From assembly GCA_964421085.1 (NCBI GenBank), contig CAYQVO010000012.1:20942-84941 (forward strand): a stretch of DNA of 64,000 nt, written 5' to 3'. The translations under genes were made by a program, and so were the position numbers. Positions 44,705 through 53,422 of the stretch are shown one piece after another (within the stretch, counting starts at the first letter, position 1; every line of letters starts with the position of its first letter). The notes beneath the pieces are model-generated. The model had not been told where the DNA came from and did not search any database. It was given only the letters and a program-made list of their open reading frames with translations. The stretch is from CAYQVO01 sp964421085 (lineage in GTDB: Bacteria; Bdellovibrionota_C; UBA2361; CAYQVO01).

Positions 44705-45943
44705 GTGAACGACGAAACGCATCAGTTATCATATCCGAAGAATAAAATCCGTGTTCTCCTTCTCGAGAATGTTCATCCGCGTGCCGGGGAGATTTTCAGA
44801 GAGGAGGGTTATCAGGTCGAGACGGTCCGCGAGGCGTTCGATGAAGACGCGCTCAGGAAGATGATCGCGAATGTTTCCATCCTCGGCATTCGATCAAAGA
44901 CACGCATCACAAAGAGCGTTCTCGACGCCTCCAGGAAACTTCTTGCGGTCGGTGCGTTCTGTATCGGCACCGATCAAATGGACATCGACGCCTGTTCCGA
45001 CAAGGGTGCTGTCGCTTTTAACGCGCCTTACAGCAATACACGCAGCGTTGTTGAACTGGCGCTTGGCGAAATAATCATGCTTATCCGAAGGGCATTCGAT
45101 GCCTCTATCCAGCTTCACCGCGGCAAGTGGGAAAAAAGCGCGGCGGGCTGTCATGAAGTGCGAGGCAAGAAACTCGGAATAATCGGTTACGGAAACATAG
45201 GATCGCAGCTCTCTGTGCTCGCCGAAGATCTCGGGATGAACGTGCTTTACTACGACATCGTCGAAAAACTCGCTCTTGGAAACGCAAAGAAGTGCAGATC
45301 AATGGCCGAGTTGCTGAAACAGTCGGATGTTGTGACACTTCACGTCGACGGGCGCCCGGCCAACAAAGGGTTGATAGGCGACAGGGAATTCAGCCTGATG
45401 AAACCGGGTGTGATACTTCTCAACATGAGCCGGGGTCCTGTTGTCGACACAGGTTCGCTGGTGAAATACATAAGGTCGGGCAAGGTCGGCGGAGCCGGGC
45501 TCGATGTTTACGAGTACGAACCTCAGAGCAATGATGAAGAGTTCATTTCACCCCTCAGAGGGCTGCCGAACGTCATTATCACTCCTCATATAGGAGGCAG
45601 CACCCTGGAGGCTCAGCAGAATATCGCCGAATATGTGGCGGAGAGAATAATTTCCTATGTCAATCTCGGCAATTCTGTTGGAAGCGTCAATTTTCCGGAG
45701 ATTCAGCTTTCTGCGCTCAGCAGCGCGCACAGGCTGCTTCATCTGCACAGGAATGTCCCGGGAATCCTTGCGAAGATGAACAGCCTGTTTGCCCGTTACA
45801 AGATCAACATACTGGGTCAGTATCTGAAGACGACGGAAAAGATCGGCTACGTTATAACGGACGTCAACAGGCAGCACAGCAGGGAGCTCATCCGGGAACT
45901 CAAAAACATCCCCGACACGATAAAGTTCCGGGTGCTGTATTAG
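44705..45943 (+). CDS. serA: D-3-phosphoglycerate dehydrogenase (E. coli SerA type with ACT domain)
   Basis: 412 residues from a GTG. It aligns by eye along its length with E. coli SerA: FCIGTDQMDIDACSDKGAVA, FNAPYSNTRSVVELALGEII, the NAD fold GKKLGIIGYGNIGSQL, TPHIGGSTLEAQQNI with the catalytic histidine, and a C-terminal ACT domain (NVPGILAKMNSLFARYKINI). It oxidises 3-phosphoglycerate in the first step of serine synthesis and is probably inhibited by serine through the ACT domain. The likely transaminase gene follows after 14 bp. Confidence 0.93.
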   Translation: MNDETHQLSYPKNKIRVLLLENVHPRAGEIFREEGYQVETVREAFDEDALRKMIANVSILGIRSKTRITKSVLDASRKLLAVGAFCIGTDQMDIDACSDKGAVAFNAPYSNTRSVVELALGEIIMLIRRAFDASIQLHRGKWEKSAAGCHEVRGKKLGIIGYGNIGSQLSVLAEDLGMNVLYYDIVEKLALGNAKKCRSMAELLKQSDVVTLHVDGRPANKGLIGDREFSLMKPGVILLNMSRGPVVDTGSLVKYIRSGKVGGAGLDVYEYEPQSNDEEFISPLRGLPNVIITPHIGGSTLEAQQNIAEYVAERIISYVNLGNSVGSVNFPEIQLSALSSAHRLLHLHRNVPGILAKMNSLFARYKINILGQYLKTTEKIGYVITDVNRQHSRELIRELKNIPDTIKFRVLY

Positions 45944-45957
45944 GCAAAGGGGGCACA

Positions 45958-47037
45958 ATGATCTACTTCACACCCGGCCCGACTCAGCTCCATCCGGCAG
46001 TTCAGAAGGGGATTCATTCCGCGCTTGCCGACGGAATCTGCTCGATATCGCACCGTTCGGAGCGGTTCAGAGAGATTTACCGTGGCGCGGCGGCGGGCAT
46101 ACGGGCCCTGATGCAGGTGCCGGAGAGTCATCACATTCTTTTTGTCAGCTCCGCCACTGAGGCAATGGAGAGAATCATCCAGAGTTGTGCCGGCTCACGA
46201 AGCTTTCATTTCGTGAACGGGGCATTTTCAAAACGGTTCTTCGACATTTCCCATATGTTGAGAAAAAACCCCGAAAGAATCGATGTGCAGGCCGGCGGGG
46301 GATTTTCCCTCCAGGACACGGTGATTCCGGAAGACATCGACCTCGTATGCATCACGCAGAATGAAACGAGCACGGGAGTATGGATACCGCCCGAAGACAT
46401 CGCGAGGCTCAAAGCGAAATATCCGGAGAAACTCTTCGCAGTAGACATCGTGTCGTCAGCGCCGTGTGTCGAGCTTGATCCTGGAGCAGTGGATCTGGCC
46501 TTCTTCTCGGTACAGAAGTGCTTTGGAATGCCCGCCGGACTCGGTGTGCTCATTGCAAACGGGCGAAGCGTTGAAACTGCGCGGGCTCTCCGGACCCGGG
46601 GTGTTCAGGGGGAGTCGTATCACAGCATCCTGAGCCTGGTCGAGCTTGCCGCGCAGGCGCAGACATATGAGACTCCGAATGTGCTCGCGATCTATCTGTT
46701 GAAAAATGTGAGCGAGTGGATGCACCAGTATGGAATCGGCCGGATCCGCGGGGAGATGCGGGAGAAGGCGGAGTTTATCTACGGCTCGCTTTCAACGATT
46801 CCCGGCGCGAAGGCTTTCGTTGAGAATGAAAAGTTCAGATCTCCAACGGTCATCGTTGCCGACGTGCAGAAGTCCGCGTCGGATCTGCGAAGAGTCCTCG
46901 CTTCGCAGGGCCTGCAGGTTGGATCCGGTTATTCAGAGTTCAAGGAAAAACAGATCCGCATCGCAAATTTCCCCTCGCATTCGATGGATGATATGAGGCG
47001 CCTGCTCGCCGCAATCCGGGAGGTGATGCAGACCTGA
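45958..47037 (+). CDS. serC: Class V aminotransferase, probable phosphoserine aminotransferase
   Basis: 359 residues, ATG with AAAGGGGG just upstream. The opening MIYFTPGPTQLHP, the PLP lysine region FFSVQKCFGMPAGLG, and VDIVSSAP are typical of class V aminotransferases of the SerC/alanine-glyoxylate group. Its position directly after serA makes 3-phosphohydroxypyruvate transamination the likely reaction. The sequence is nearer the archaeal/AGAT-like SerC forms than to E. coli SerC, so an alternative amino acceptor is possible. A Rho-independent terminator follows. Confidence 0.8.
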   Translation: MIYFTPGPTQLHPAVQKGIHSALADGICSISHRSERFREIYRGAAAGIRALMQVPESHHILFVSSATEAMERIIQSCAGSRSFHFVNGAFSKRFFDISHMLRKNPERIDVQAGGGFSLQDTVIPEDIDLVCITQNETSTGVWIPPEDIARLKAKYPEKLFAVDIVSSAPCVELDPGAVDLAFFSVQKCFGMPAGLGVLIANGRSVETARALRTRGVQGESYHSILSLVELAAQAQTYETPNVLAIYLLKNVSEWMHQYGIGRIRGEMREKAEFIYGSLSTIPGAKAFVENEKFRSPTVIVADVQKSASDLRRVLASQGLQVGSGYSEFKEKQIRIANFPSHSMDDMRRLLAAIREVMQT

Positions 47038-47123
47038 CTATCGCGGGCCTGCCCGCCCCGGCCTTCATTTCCCAGGGTGGCACCTTTTGCCTCCCTCCAA
47101 CAGAAATTGCCGGGTGTTTTGCC

Positions 47124-47152
47124 GCCCTTGGAGCCCACAAGGGCCTGTTTTT
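47124..47152 (+). terminator. Rho-independent terminator after serAC
   Basis: GCCCTTG and CAAGGGC form a perfect 7-bp stem around a 7-base loop, followed by CTGTTTTT. It lies ~90 bp after serC and just before the sigma-54-type promoter of the fliK operon, so it separates the two units. Confidence 0.75.
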
Positions 47153-47177
47153 AAAGGCCTTTTCGGGACTCTCCCCC

Positions 47178-47192
47178 TGGCTCAGCTCTTGC
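47178..47192 (+). promoter_or_regulatory. Putative sigma-54 promoter for fliK-flgD-flgE
   Basis: TGGCTCAGCTCTTGC followed by TTTT matches the -24/-12 consensus (TGGCAC-N5-TTGC, then T/A) with exact spacing, 37 bp before fliK. Hook genes are classical sigma-54 targets of FlgR-type regulators, and such a regulator is encoded at 6388-7782. Confidence 0.65.
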
Positions 47193-47229
47193 TTTTGAAC
47201 ATACCGAGACCAAAAGTGCCTATTGAGCC

Positions 47230-48825
47230 ATGAACACTATTTCGAACCTCAGAACAGCAGAAAACACCGGGAAGGGAAACCGGAGTTCAGGTGTTCAGTC
47301 AACGTCGGCTGAAAGGGAAGAGCTGATGGAGGAATTTTCGAAGCTCCTCACGCAGATCGGCACAACGCTCGAGAGCCAGAACCAGGATGCCATAATGAGC
47401 ATCGACATCACACTGGCAGCTCCTCCCGTGAAGACGGAGAATCCGGTGCGGCATACAAAAGATACCTGGAAGGAAACAAAGAAAGATGTCGGGGAAGTGA
47501 AAGACGAAGTTGTTGAAGTTGAAAAAGAAGTCAGGGCAGACAAGAAGGAGATAAAGAAGGACGCCCCGGAAGAAGTCAGGAAGGAAGAAAAAGAAGAGGT
47601 CGAAGCGACCAGAGAATCTGTGGAAGCTGCAGGCGCCGTAGACAAAGAAGTGAAAGCAGATGAAGCAGAGGCTGTCGAAGTTGAAGAAGATGTGCAGCTC
47701 GATACAGCCTCCTGCGTGAGCCCGGAGAAGCAGGTAGTTGCAGAAACCAGCGCAGCCGAAATCACAGCAAGTGGACAGGCTGCAGCCCCGCTCGTAAAAA
47801 ACGCGGCAGTGCAGGTTGAAGAAGAGCGGGCTGCTGCTTCGGAAGCAGCAGCAGTCTCAGTCGATGCGGAAAAAGCTGAACTCGGTGATTCAGAGGTGAA
47901 ACCCGCCATGGCCCGGGCAGAAGCCGATCAGACGGGCGAACAGAGAGAAAGTGAAGGCGATTTCCGGCAGTTCGTTCAGCAGGCTTCCGAAGATGCCGAA
48001 GGCAAAGAACCGGCAGATGCCGGCCTGAAAACCGGCAAGCCCTCGGCCGAAGTTGTGAAGGCCGCGCCGGAAGTTCAGGCTGCGGAAGAAGCGATAAGGA
48101 ACGTTCTGGCCGACAAGCTTTCGCCTGAAAAGACTGCGGTGAATCGTCCTGCCGCCGCTCACGAAAATGCTTTCATCCAGCCGGTTAACTTTCAGCCGAG
48201 AGTCGCTGCGCCGTCTCCCTCCGCATCTCTCGCCATGAGTCTTGTCAGAGAAGTGGCGGGCATCACTAACACCGGCGGCAGCGGAAATGGAACCAGCTCA
48301 ATGGCGGCGTTCGGGAACGCCAACAAGGGAAATGAGACGGGTTTCCAGCACACGCAGCGAACAGAGCAGCTTCCGCGCACCGCTCAGACGAGAGCAATTG
48401 AGCGGATTGAAGACGCGCTCAAAGAAGTTGCTAAATCAAAGGACGGCAAAACAATTTCCTTCAGACTGGATCCCCCGGAGCTTGGATCGGTGAAAATCGA
48501 GGTTTCCTGCAAAGACGGCACCCTCCACGCAAAGCTCGCTTCTGATTCCCAGCAGGTGACACAGTTGATCAGGGACAAAGCGTTCGATCTTCAGGGTGTT
48601 CTCAGGAAGCTCGGCCTTCCTTTCGAGCGCGTGGTTGTGTCTGTCGGGCAGGAACAACCGCAGCAGAACTTAACAGGACAGTCCTTCTCCTCTGATTCTC
48701 AGCACGCAGGTGAAAACCAGAGTGACGGAGGAAGCCTGAGCAGCAGACTTGCCGATCTGTTCCCGGGCATGAGTGAAGAGGGAGTGAGCAGGGGCGGTCA
48801 GGCAGATGATGGCTGGATAGCATAG
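47230..48825 (+). CDS. fliK: Flagellar hook-length control protein FliK
   Basis: 531 residues. The first ~330 residues are low-complexity, rich in Glu, Lys, Ala and Val (KEVRADKKEIKKDAPEEVRK), fitting a disordered molecular ruler. The conserved C-terminal Flg_hook domain is at ~400-480: KTISFRLDPPELGSVKIEVS, then LASDSQQVTQLIRDKAFDLQ and GVLRKLGLPFERVVVSV. FliK is exported and switches export from hook to filament. It is followed by flgD after 13 bp and flgE, the common order. Confidence 0.9.
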   Translation: MNTISNLRTAENTGKGNRSSGVQSTSAEREELMEEFSKLLTQIGTTLESQNQDAIMSIDITLAAPPVKTENPVRHTKDTWKETKKDVGEVKDEVVEVEKEVRADKKEIKKDAPEEVRKEEKEEVEATRESVEAAGAVDKEVKADEAEAVEVEEDVQLDTASCVSPEKQVVAETSAAEITASGQAAAPLVKNAAVQVEEERAAASEAAAVSVDAEKAELGDSEVKPAMARAEADQTGEQRESEGDFRQFVQQASEDAEGKEPADAGLKTGKPSAEVVKAAPEVQAAEEAIRNVLADKLSPEKTAVNRPAAAHENAFIQPVNFQPRVAAPSPSASLAMSLVREVAGITNTGGSGNGTSSMAAFGNANKGNETGFQHTQRTEQLPRTAQTRAIERIEDALKEVAKSKDGKTISFRLDPPELGSVKIEVSCKDGTLHAKLASDSQQVTQLIRDKAFDLQGVLRKLGLPFERVVVSVGQEQPQQNLTGQSFSSDSQHAGENQSDGGSLSSRLADLFPGMSEEGVSRGGQADDGWIA

Positions 48826-48838
48826 AGGCAGAAAGCGT

Positions 48839-49510
48839 ATGACAACATCAACGAACACAACGGTTAATGGACTCAGCAATTCGCTGACGCAGTATCCAAC
48901 AGCAGCCGCGAAGAAAAACAGCGATGTCGACAAGAACGATTTCATCAAGATGCTTGTCACTCAGCTCAAGAACCAGGATCCGCTCGATCCCATGAGCAAC
49001 GACAGATTCGCGGTGGATCTTGCTACCTTCAGCCAGCTTGAGCAGCTCATCAGCATCAACGGCAAGATGAGCGGCGCGACATCGGCCGATGCGACTTCAA
49101 TGGCAAGTTTTCTTGGAACAGATGTGAAACTCAATTCACAGACTGTCCACGTCAAGGACGGCGAGGGAGGTTCTGTCACATTCAGACTGGATCAAGCGGC
49201 AGTTGATACCGAAATTCAGCTGCTCGATCAAAGCGGTGGAGTCGTTGCCCTCATGGAAGCCGGCGCTCTGCCGTCGGGCGATCAGACTGTCGCCCTGAAC
49301 GGGATAGCCGCCTCGGATGGCGACTACACGGTCAAGGTGACCGCACATACGCCGAGCGGCGGGACAATGACTCCTGACGCTTTTGTCGCCGGGACCGTGG
49401 TTGGTTATCGGCCCGGGGATACGCCGACTTTGATAATAGGGGGCAATGAGTATCCTCTGAGTGATGTTGTTGAAGTTAGAGCCGCGAAGACGACGGCAGG
49501 TGCGCAGTAA
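48839..49510 (+). CDS. flgD: Flagellar hook assembly scaffolding protein FlgD
   Basis: 223 residues. The conserved N-terminal region reads DKNDFIKMLVTQLKNQDPLD, then PMSNDRFAVDLATFSQLEQL. A FLGTDVKL segment follows, then the FlgD Ig-like/tudor domains (LDQSGGVVALMEAGALPSGD). It caps the growing hook. The length is typical. It lies between fliK and flgE. Confidence 0.94.
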   Translation: MTTSTNTTVNGLSNSLTQYPTAAAKKNSDVDKNDFIKMLVTQLKNQDPLDPMSNDRFAVDLATFSQLEQLISINGKMSGATSADATSMASFLGTDVKLNSQTVHVKDGEGGSVTFRLDQAAVDTEIQLLDQSGGVVALMEAGALPSGDQTVALNGIAASDGDYTVKVTAHTPSGGTMTPDAFVAGTVVGYRPGDTPTLIIGGNEYPLSDVVEVRAAKTTAGAQ

Positions 49511-49544
49511 GGTGTAAAGTTTTCACGTTTAAAGGAGAATAACC

Positions 49545-50864
49545 GTGCCGAGCATCATTAATGGGTTATTTGCTGGTAGATCAGGTATTTCATCTCATGG
49601 TACCGCCATCGCGGTAGTGGGCGATAATATCTCCAACTCATCCACCGTCGGATTCAAGACTGCAAGAGCCGAGTTCGAGGACCTGATTGCGGGCGGCCAG
49701 ACTGCGGGAAAAGTGGTCGGCAGCGGTTCTCAGACGAGCGCAGTGAGCACGATATTCCAGCAGGGGACGCTGGAATATACGGGGCGCACGCTTGACCTCG
49801 GCATTGACGGCAATGGTTTCTTCGTCGTAGCTGACGGCGCTCAGCGCTATTACACAAGGGCGGGAAACTTCAAGATTAATGCCGCCGGTATAATCACTGA
49901 CCAGCACGACTATGCCGTTCAGGGATTTCCTGCAAACGGAAGCGGCGCGCTTACCGATCTCAGCGTGAATAATATCTCTCAGAGCAATGTCGGGACGAGG
50001 AATGTGAATGTTGTCGGAAATCTCGCGGCTTCAGCGGAAATAATCGACCCGGCAACCATACCTGAAGCCGACCCTGCCGACGGGGGCGGATCGTCGACAG
50101 CCGTAACATATGCGGATCTTAATGCGGTCGCCGAATTTTCAACAGTTGTGGACATGTTCGATTCTCTTGGCGCAAAGCATACCCTCACTTATTTCTTTTT
50201 CCACACAGGGAGCAAGGAATATACAGTCAAGGGTTATATCAACAGTGAAGAAGTGGATACCGAGACTCCACCGGCACAGGGCTACCCGCGCCTGCTTCAA
50301 ACAGAGGGCGGTGATACGAATATCGTGCTCAAGTTCCAGGGTGATGGTTCGATTGACCCGGAAGATGCAGATCTCGTATCGAGCCTTGAGCTTACTATTC
50401 CATGGAACAACGGCGCCAACCCGAGCGTGACGAAAGTTGATATGGGAGATTTTACCCAGTATTCCGCCAAGTCCAACATTCTCTCGATCACCCAGGATGG
50501 GCAGGGAATCGGAACAGTCACGAATCTGAGCATTCAGACAAACGGAGACATCTATGCGATGCTCGACAATGGCCAGACGGCCATCATAGGCACGATAGGA
50601 ATGGTCAATTTCTCCAACGCTGAAGGGCTTACAAGGATAGGAAAGAATCTGCTGCTGCAGTCGCCTCAATCAGGTGAGCCGGTTGTGGGACGGCCGCAGG
50701 CAGGAACTCTCGGAGCTGTGAAGTCCGGCTCTATCGAGCTTTCCACTGTCGACATCGCTGACCAGTTCGTAAGGATGATTACACTGCAGAGGGGCTTCCA
50801 GGCCAACTCCAGGATCATCACGACGATTAACCAGCTGCTGAACGAGATTATCCAGCTGGTATAG
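49545..50864 (+). CDS. flgE: Flagellar hook protein FlgE
   Basis: 439 residues from a GTG with AAAGGAG upstream. The N-terminal axial signature is ISSHGTAIAVVGDNISNSST followed by VGFKTARAEFEDL. The D0/D1 part has GIDGNGFFVVADGAQRYYTR. The C-terminal helix is LQRGFQANSRIITTINQLLN. It polymerises into the hook. It is the last flagellar gene visible here; flbD, motAB and fliL, which often follow, are absent. Confidence 0.93.
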   Translation: MPSIINGLFAGRSGISSHGTAIAVVGDNISNSSTVGFKTARAEFEDLIAGGQTAGKVVGSGSQTSAVSTIFQQGTLEYTGRTLDLGIDGNGFFVVADGAQRYYTRAGNFKINAAGIITDQHDYAVQGFPANGSGALTDLSVNNISQSNVGTRNVNVVGNLAASAEIIDPATIPEADPADGGGSSTAVTYADLNAVAEFSTVVDMFDSLGAKHTLTYFFFHTGSKEYTVKGYINSEEVDTETPPAQGYPRLLQTEGGDTNIVLKFQGDGSIDPEDADLVSSLELTIPWNNGANPSVTKVDMGDFTQYSAKSNILSITQDGQGIGTVTNLSIQTNGDIYAMLDNGQTAIIGTIGMVNFSNAEGLTRIGKNLLLQSPQSGEPVVGRPQAGTLGAVKSGSIELSTVDIADQFVRMITLQRGFQANSRIITTINQLLNEIIQLV

Positions 50865-51036
50865 AGGTGAGCAGTCGCACCGGCTTCTGATGACAAGCTT
50901 GTCGTGACCGGCTTCGGATCGAGCTTATGAGCGGTGTTCGGCATACCGATACTGGACAGAGTTCTGAAAAAACTCCGGGCGTGAAAAAATCCGCCAAATT
51001 CTTGTTCCGGAAAACATCTCAATCTGAGAAGCTTAC

Positions 51037-51165
51037 ATGACGCTTATTATCATCAGACTGAAAATTATGATTACCACTGCAATTTGTTCCCTTATTTCCC
51101 TTATTGCTGCCGCTGTCGTCGTCACTCTCAGGCCCGTCCCCGTGCCTGTCCGGAAAGGGAGATGA
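51037..51165 (+). CDS. Possible 42-residue membrane peptide
   Basis: ATG 51037 with GAGAAG upstream opens a 42-codon frame ending at TGA 51163-51165. It encodes a short start (MTLIIIRLKIM), one helix (TTAICSLISLIAAAVVVTL), and a basic Pro-Val tail (RPVPVPVRKGR). It abuts the minus-strand subtilase gene stop at 51166. A single membrane helix with a positively charged end is plausible for a real small protein. There is no further support. The rest of the 301-bp gap 50865-51165 shows no feature. Confidence 0.3.
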   Translation: MTLIIIRLKIMITTAICSLISLIAAAVVVTLRPVPVPVRKGR

Positions 51166-53184
51166 TCATTTTCGTTTGGCGGAAGGCAAAAAGATTACCC
51201 GCCTGGTTTTAACCGCCTTTTTGCTGTCCGTAACCTTTGCGTAAACCCGTCCACGCTGAGTCAGTGTATATTTGAGCTTGAAGGGGTAAGTTCCGGCGGC
51301 AAGACCCCTTCTTGTTGTTTTGGACTGGACCTTCCTGGAGCTTTGAGTCCATACCGCAAGCGTAAGCTTTCCCAGGCCCGTTATTTTCACAGAGACCGAC
51401 ACTCTTTTGCTCTTGTAGACAGGTGGGCCGCTGAAGGCCACGCTCAGTGCCGCCTTTGCAGTGGGTGCGGCAGTGGGCCCTGCAGGACTCGGCGAAGGCC
51501 GGGGCGTCGGTGCCACAGGACTTTTTGTCTTCGTCCTGGAGGGAGTTCTCGATGGGGTGGGCGTTCTTGTGTTTGTCGGCGTCTTCGTAATTGTGGGGGT
51601 ATTTGTGATTGTCGGAGTCCTTGTAACCGTTCTTGTCGGGGTGATCGTCTTCGTTTTTGTCGGAGTCCTTGTGAAAGTTGTTGTCGGTGTCTCTGTCTCT
51701 GTGTTTGTCGGCGTTATAGTGGGGGTATTAGTGACGGTAAATGTCGGAGTGATAGTGGGGGTATGAGAGGGGGTCGGTGTCGGCGACGGCTCCGGAGCTG
51801 CCGCGCATGCTGACACCACATTCGTCGCGTTCAGAAGTCCGAAGCGGATCTTCCCCACAAGTGACAGATCGAATACGCTCGACTGCAGCACCAGCGCCTG
51901 CATCTGATCGGGTGCGAGGAGGGGATTTTCCGCTGCGCAGAGAGCGACCACACCGGCCGCATGAGCGGCGGCGAGCGATGTCCCGTATCCATAAGCGTAG
52001 TCGCCGGCAGCATCGTCGGGGCCCACAGTCGTCGAATATACATATTCCCCCGGGGCTCCAAGATCGACGCTTTTATCGCCAAAGTTCGAAAATGTGGAAT
52101 AAAAGCCTCCTGAAGGACCTGATCCGACCGAACCGACAGATATGACGTTCGCCACTGTCTTCGCATAGTTCGCCGGATAGAAGGGAAGGATGTCATTGTC
52201 CTTCCCGTTGTTGCCCGCAGCTGTTACAACAACCATTCCTGCGTCCGAAGCGTTCTCGATTGCAAGTTTCAGGGCTGGATCATCGGTTGAAGAGCCCCAT
52301 CCTGTTACGACTGTTACTATGTTAATCGAGTGGTTTATTTTCAGATCGGTAAGGTAATTGAAAGCAGCTACGGCCGATGCGCTGCTGCCATTCCCGTTTT
52401 CCGTGAATTTTACGGGAAGAAGCTTCACGCTCCAGTTAATTCCGCAGATTCCAATACCATTCTCCGCTTCTGCACCGATCACTCCGGCCATCATTGTGCC
52501 GTGGCCGTATACGCTGTCATGAGGATCGCCGTTGTGCTGGACAACATCGGCTCCGTTCACGTCGTCGATGTAACCGTTGGCGTCATCATCAATGCCGTTG
52601 GCGGGAATTTCGCCGGGATTGACCCATAGATTTGCAGCAAGGTCGGGGTGGGTAAGCCTGATGCCGCTGTCTATGATCCCCACGACAATCTCACCGCTCC
52701 CGGTCTGTGTCTCCCAGGCATCAAGCGCATGGATGTCGAAGCCCGTGACGGATCCGTTCTTAAGACCCCACTGATATTGAAAACCGGGATCGGACGGGGA
52801 GGGGATCTCAGCAAGCGGGTAAACCCAGTTCGGGCTGCACACAAGATGTCCGCGGCTCTTTCTTATCTCCTTCTTCACTTCCGGCTTCATACACGGGTCT
52901 TTGGATTTATGGTAAGGGACCGACCGTTTTGTCTTCTTCCCTTTGAGCAGCACCAGACGTGAACCATTGTTGAGGTGTCTGGATGGACGGGAAGTTTTGA
53001 AGCGGGCCTGGAAGTGGCGGTATTCGCTGATGATGCTCTGCGGCGCAGCTTTGACGGGAAGCGGATTGGTGATGATCGCTTCATCGGGATGCATGAGAGG
53101 TTTACACAGGCCCGTATCGACAGCCGCAAGGGGCGCGCAGATAGTGAACGCCAGGATATGGAAGAGCCGGTAGTGCAGTCGCAC
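51166..53184 (-). CDS. Secreted subtilisin-like serine protease with Thr-Pro repeat stalk
   Basis: 672 residues. A signal peptide (LFHILAFTICAPLAA) and prosegment precede the S8 catalytic domain (~145-460): Asp172 in IIDSGI, His228 in GHGTMMAG, Asn325 in AAGNNG, and Ser403 in GTSLAAAHAAG. The serine motif departs from GTSMAxPHxAG (Leu for Met, Ala for Pro). Residues ~465-580 are a near-perfect Thr/Pro repeat (TPTITPTFTVTNTPT type). This is followed by a Lys/Arg-rich beta domain (VSVSVKITGLGKLTLAVW) that could serve as a sorting or binding module. It probably acts at or outside the cell surface. Confidence 0.85.
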   Translation of the reverse strand: MRLHYRLFHILAFTICAPLAAVDTGLCKPLMHPDEAIITNPLPVKAAPQSIISEYRHFQARFKTSRPSRHLNNGSRLVLLKGKKTKRSVPYHKSKDPCMKPEVKKEIRKSRGHLVCSPNWVYPLAEIPSPSDPGFQYQWGLKNGSVTGFDIHALDAWETQTGSGEIVVGIIDSGIRLTHPDLAANLWVNPGEIPANGIDDDANGYIDDVNGADVVQHNGDPHDSVYGHGTMMAGVIGAEAENGIGICGINWSVKLLPVKFTENGNGSSASAVAAFNYLTDLKINHSINIVTVVTGWGSSTDDPALKLAIENASDAGMVVVTAAGNNGKDNDILPFYPANYAKTVANVISVGSVGSGPSGGFYSTFSNFGDKSVDLGAPGEYVYSTTVGPDDAAGDYAYGYGTSLAAAHAAGVVALCAAENPLLAPDQMQALVLQSSVFDLSLVGKIRFGLLNATNVVSACAAAPEPSPTPTPSHTPTITPTFTVTNTPTITPTNTETETPTTTFTRTPTKTKTITPTRTVTRTPTITNTPTITKTPTNTRTPTPSRTPSRTKTKSPVAPTPRPSPSPAGPTAAPTAKAALSVAFSGPPVYKSKRVSVSVKITGLGKLTLAVWTQSSRKVQSKTTRRGLAAGTYPFKLKYTLTQRGRVYAKVTDSKKAVKTRRVIFLPSAKRK

Positions 53185-53422
53185 GCATTCCCCCAGTTGA
53201 AGGCCGGGCCTCCAGAGTATTCACAGAGGGTGTCGTCATTTGCGGGCGAAAACTGAAGGATCTGCGATGTTTATTTAAAACTGCGCGGCGTACGGCGTGC
53301 GAGATTTTCCGAGAACGGAAGACACGGGCTTTTCCGCTTGAGAAAACACCCTTTATTGACGATGGTGTCTTCAGGGGAGAAGTGCTTCACTCCTGTTGTA
53401 CTGGAAGTTTGGCCGTTCAAGA

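Noticed and set aside
51461..51766. Gly/Val-rich frame (VGVFVIVGVFVIVG type) on the plus strand
   Set aside because: It is the mirror of the Thr-Pro repeat region of the subtilase on the minus strand.
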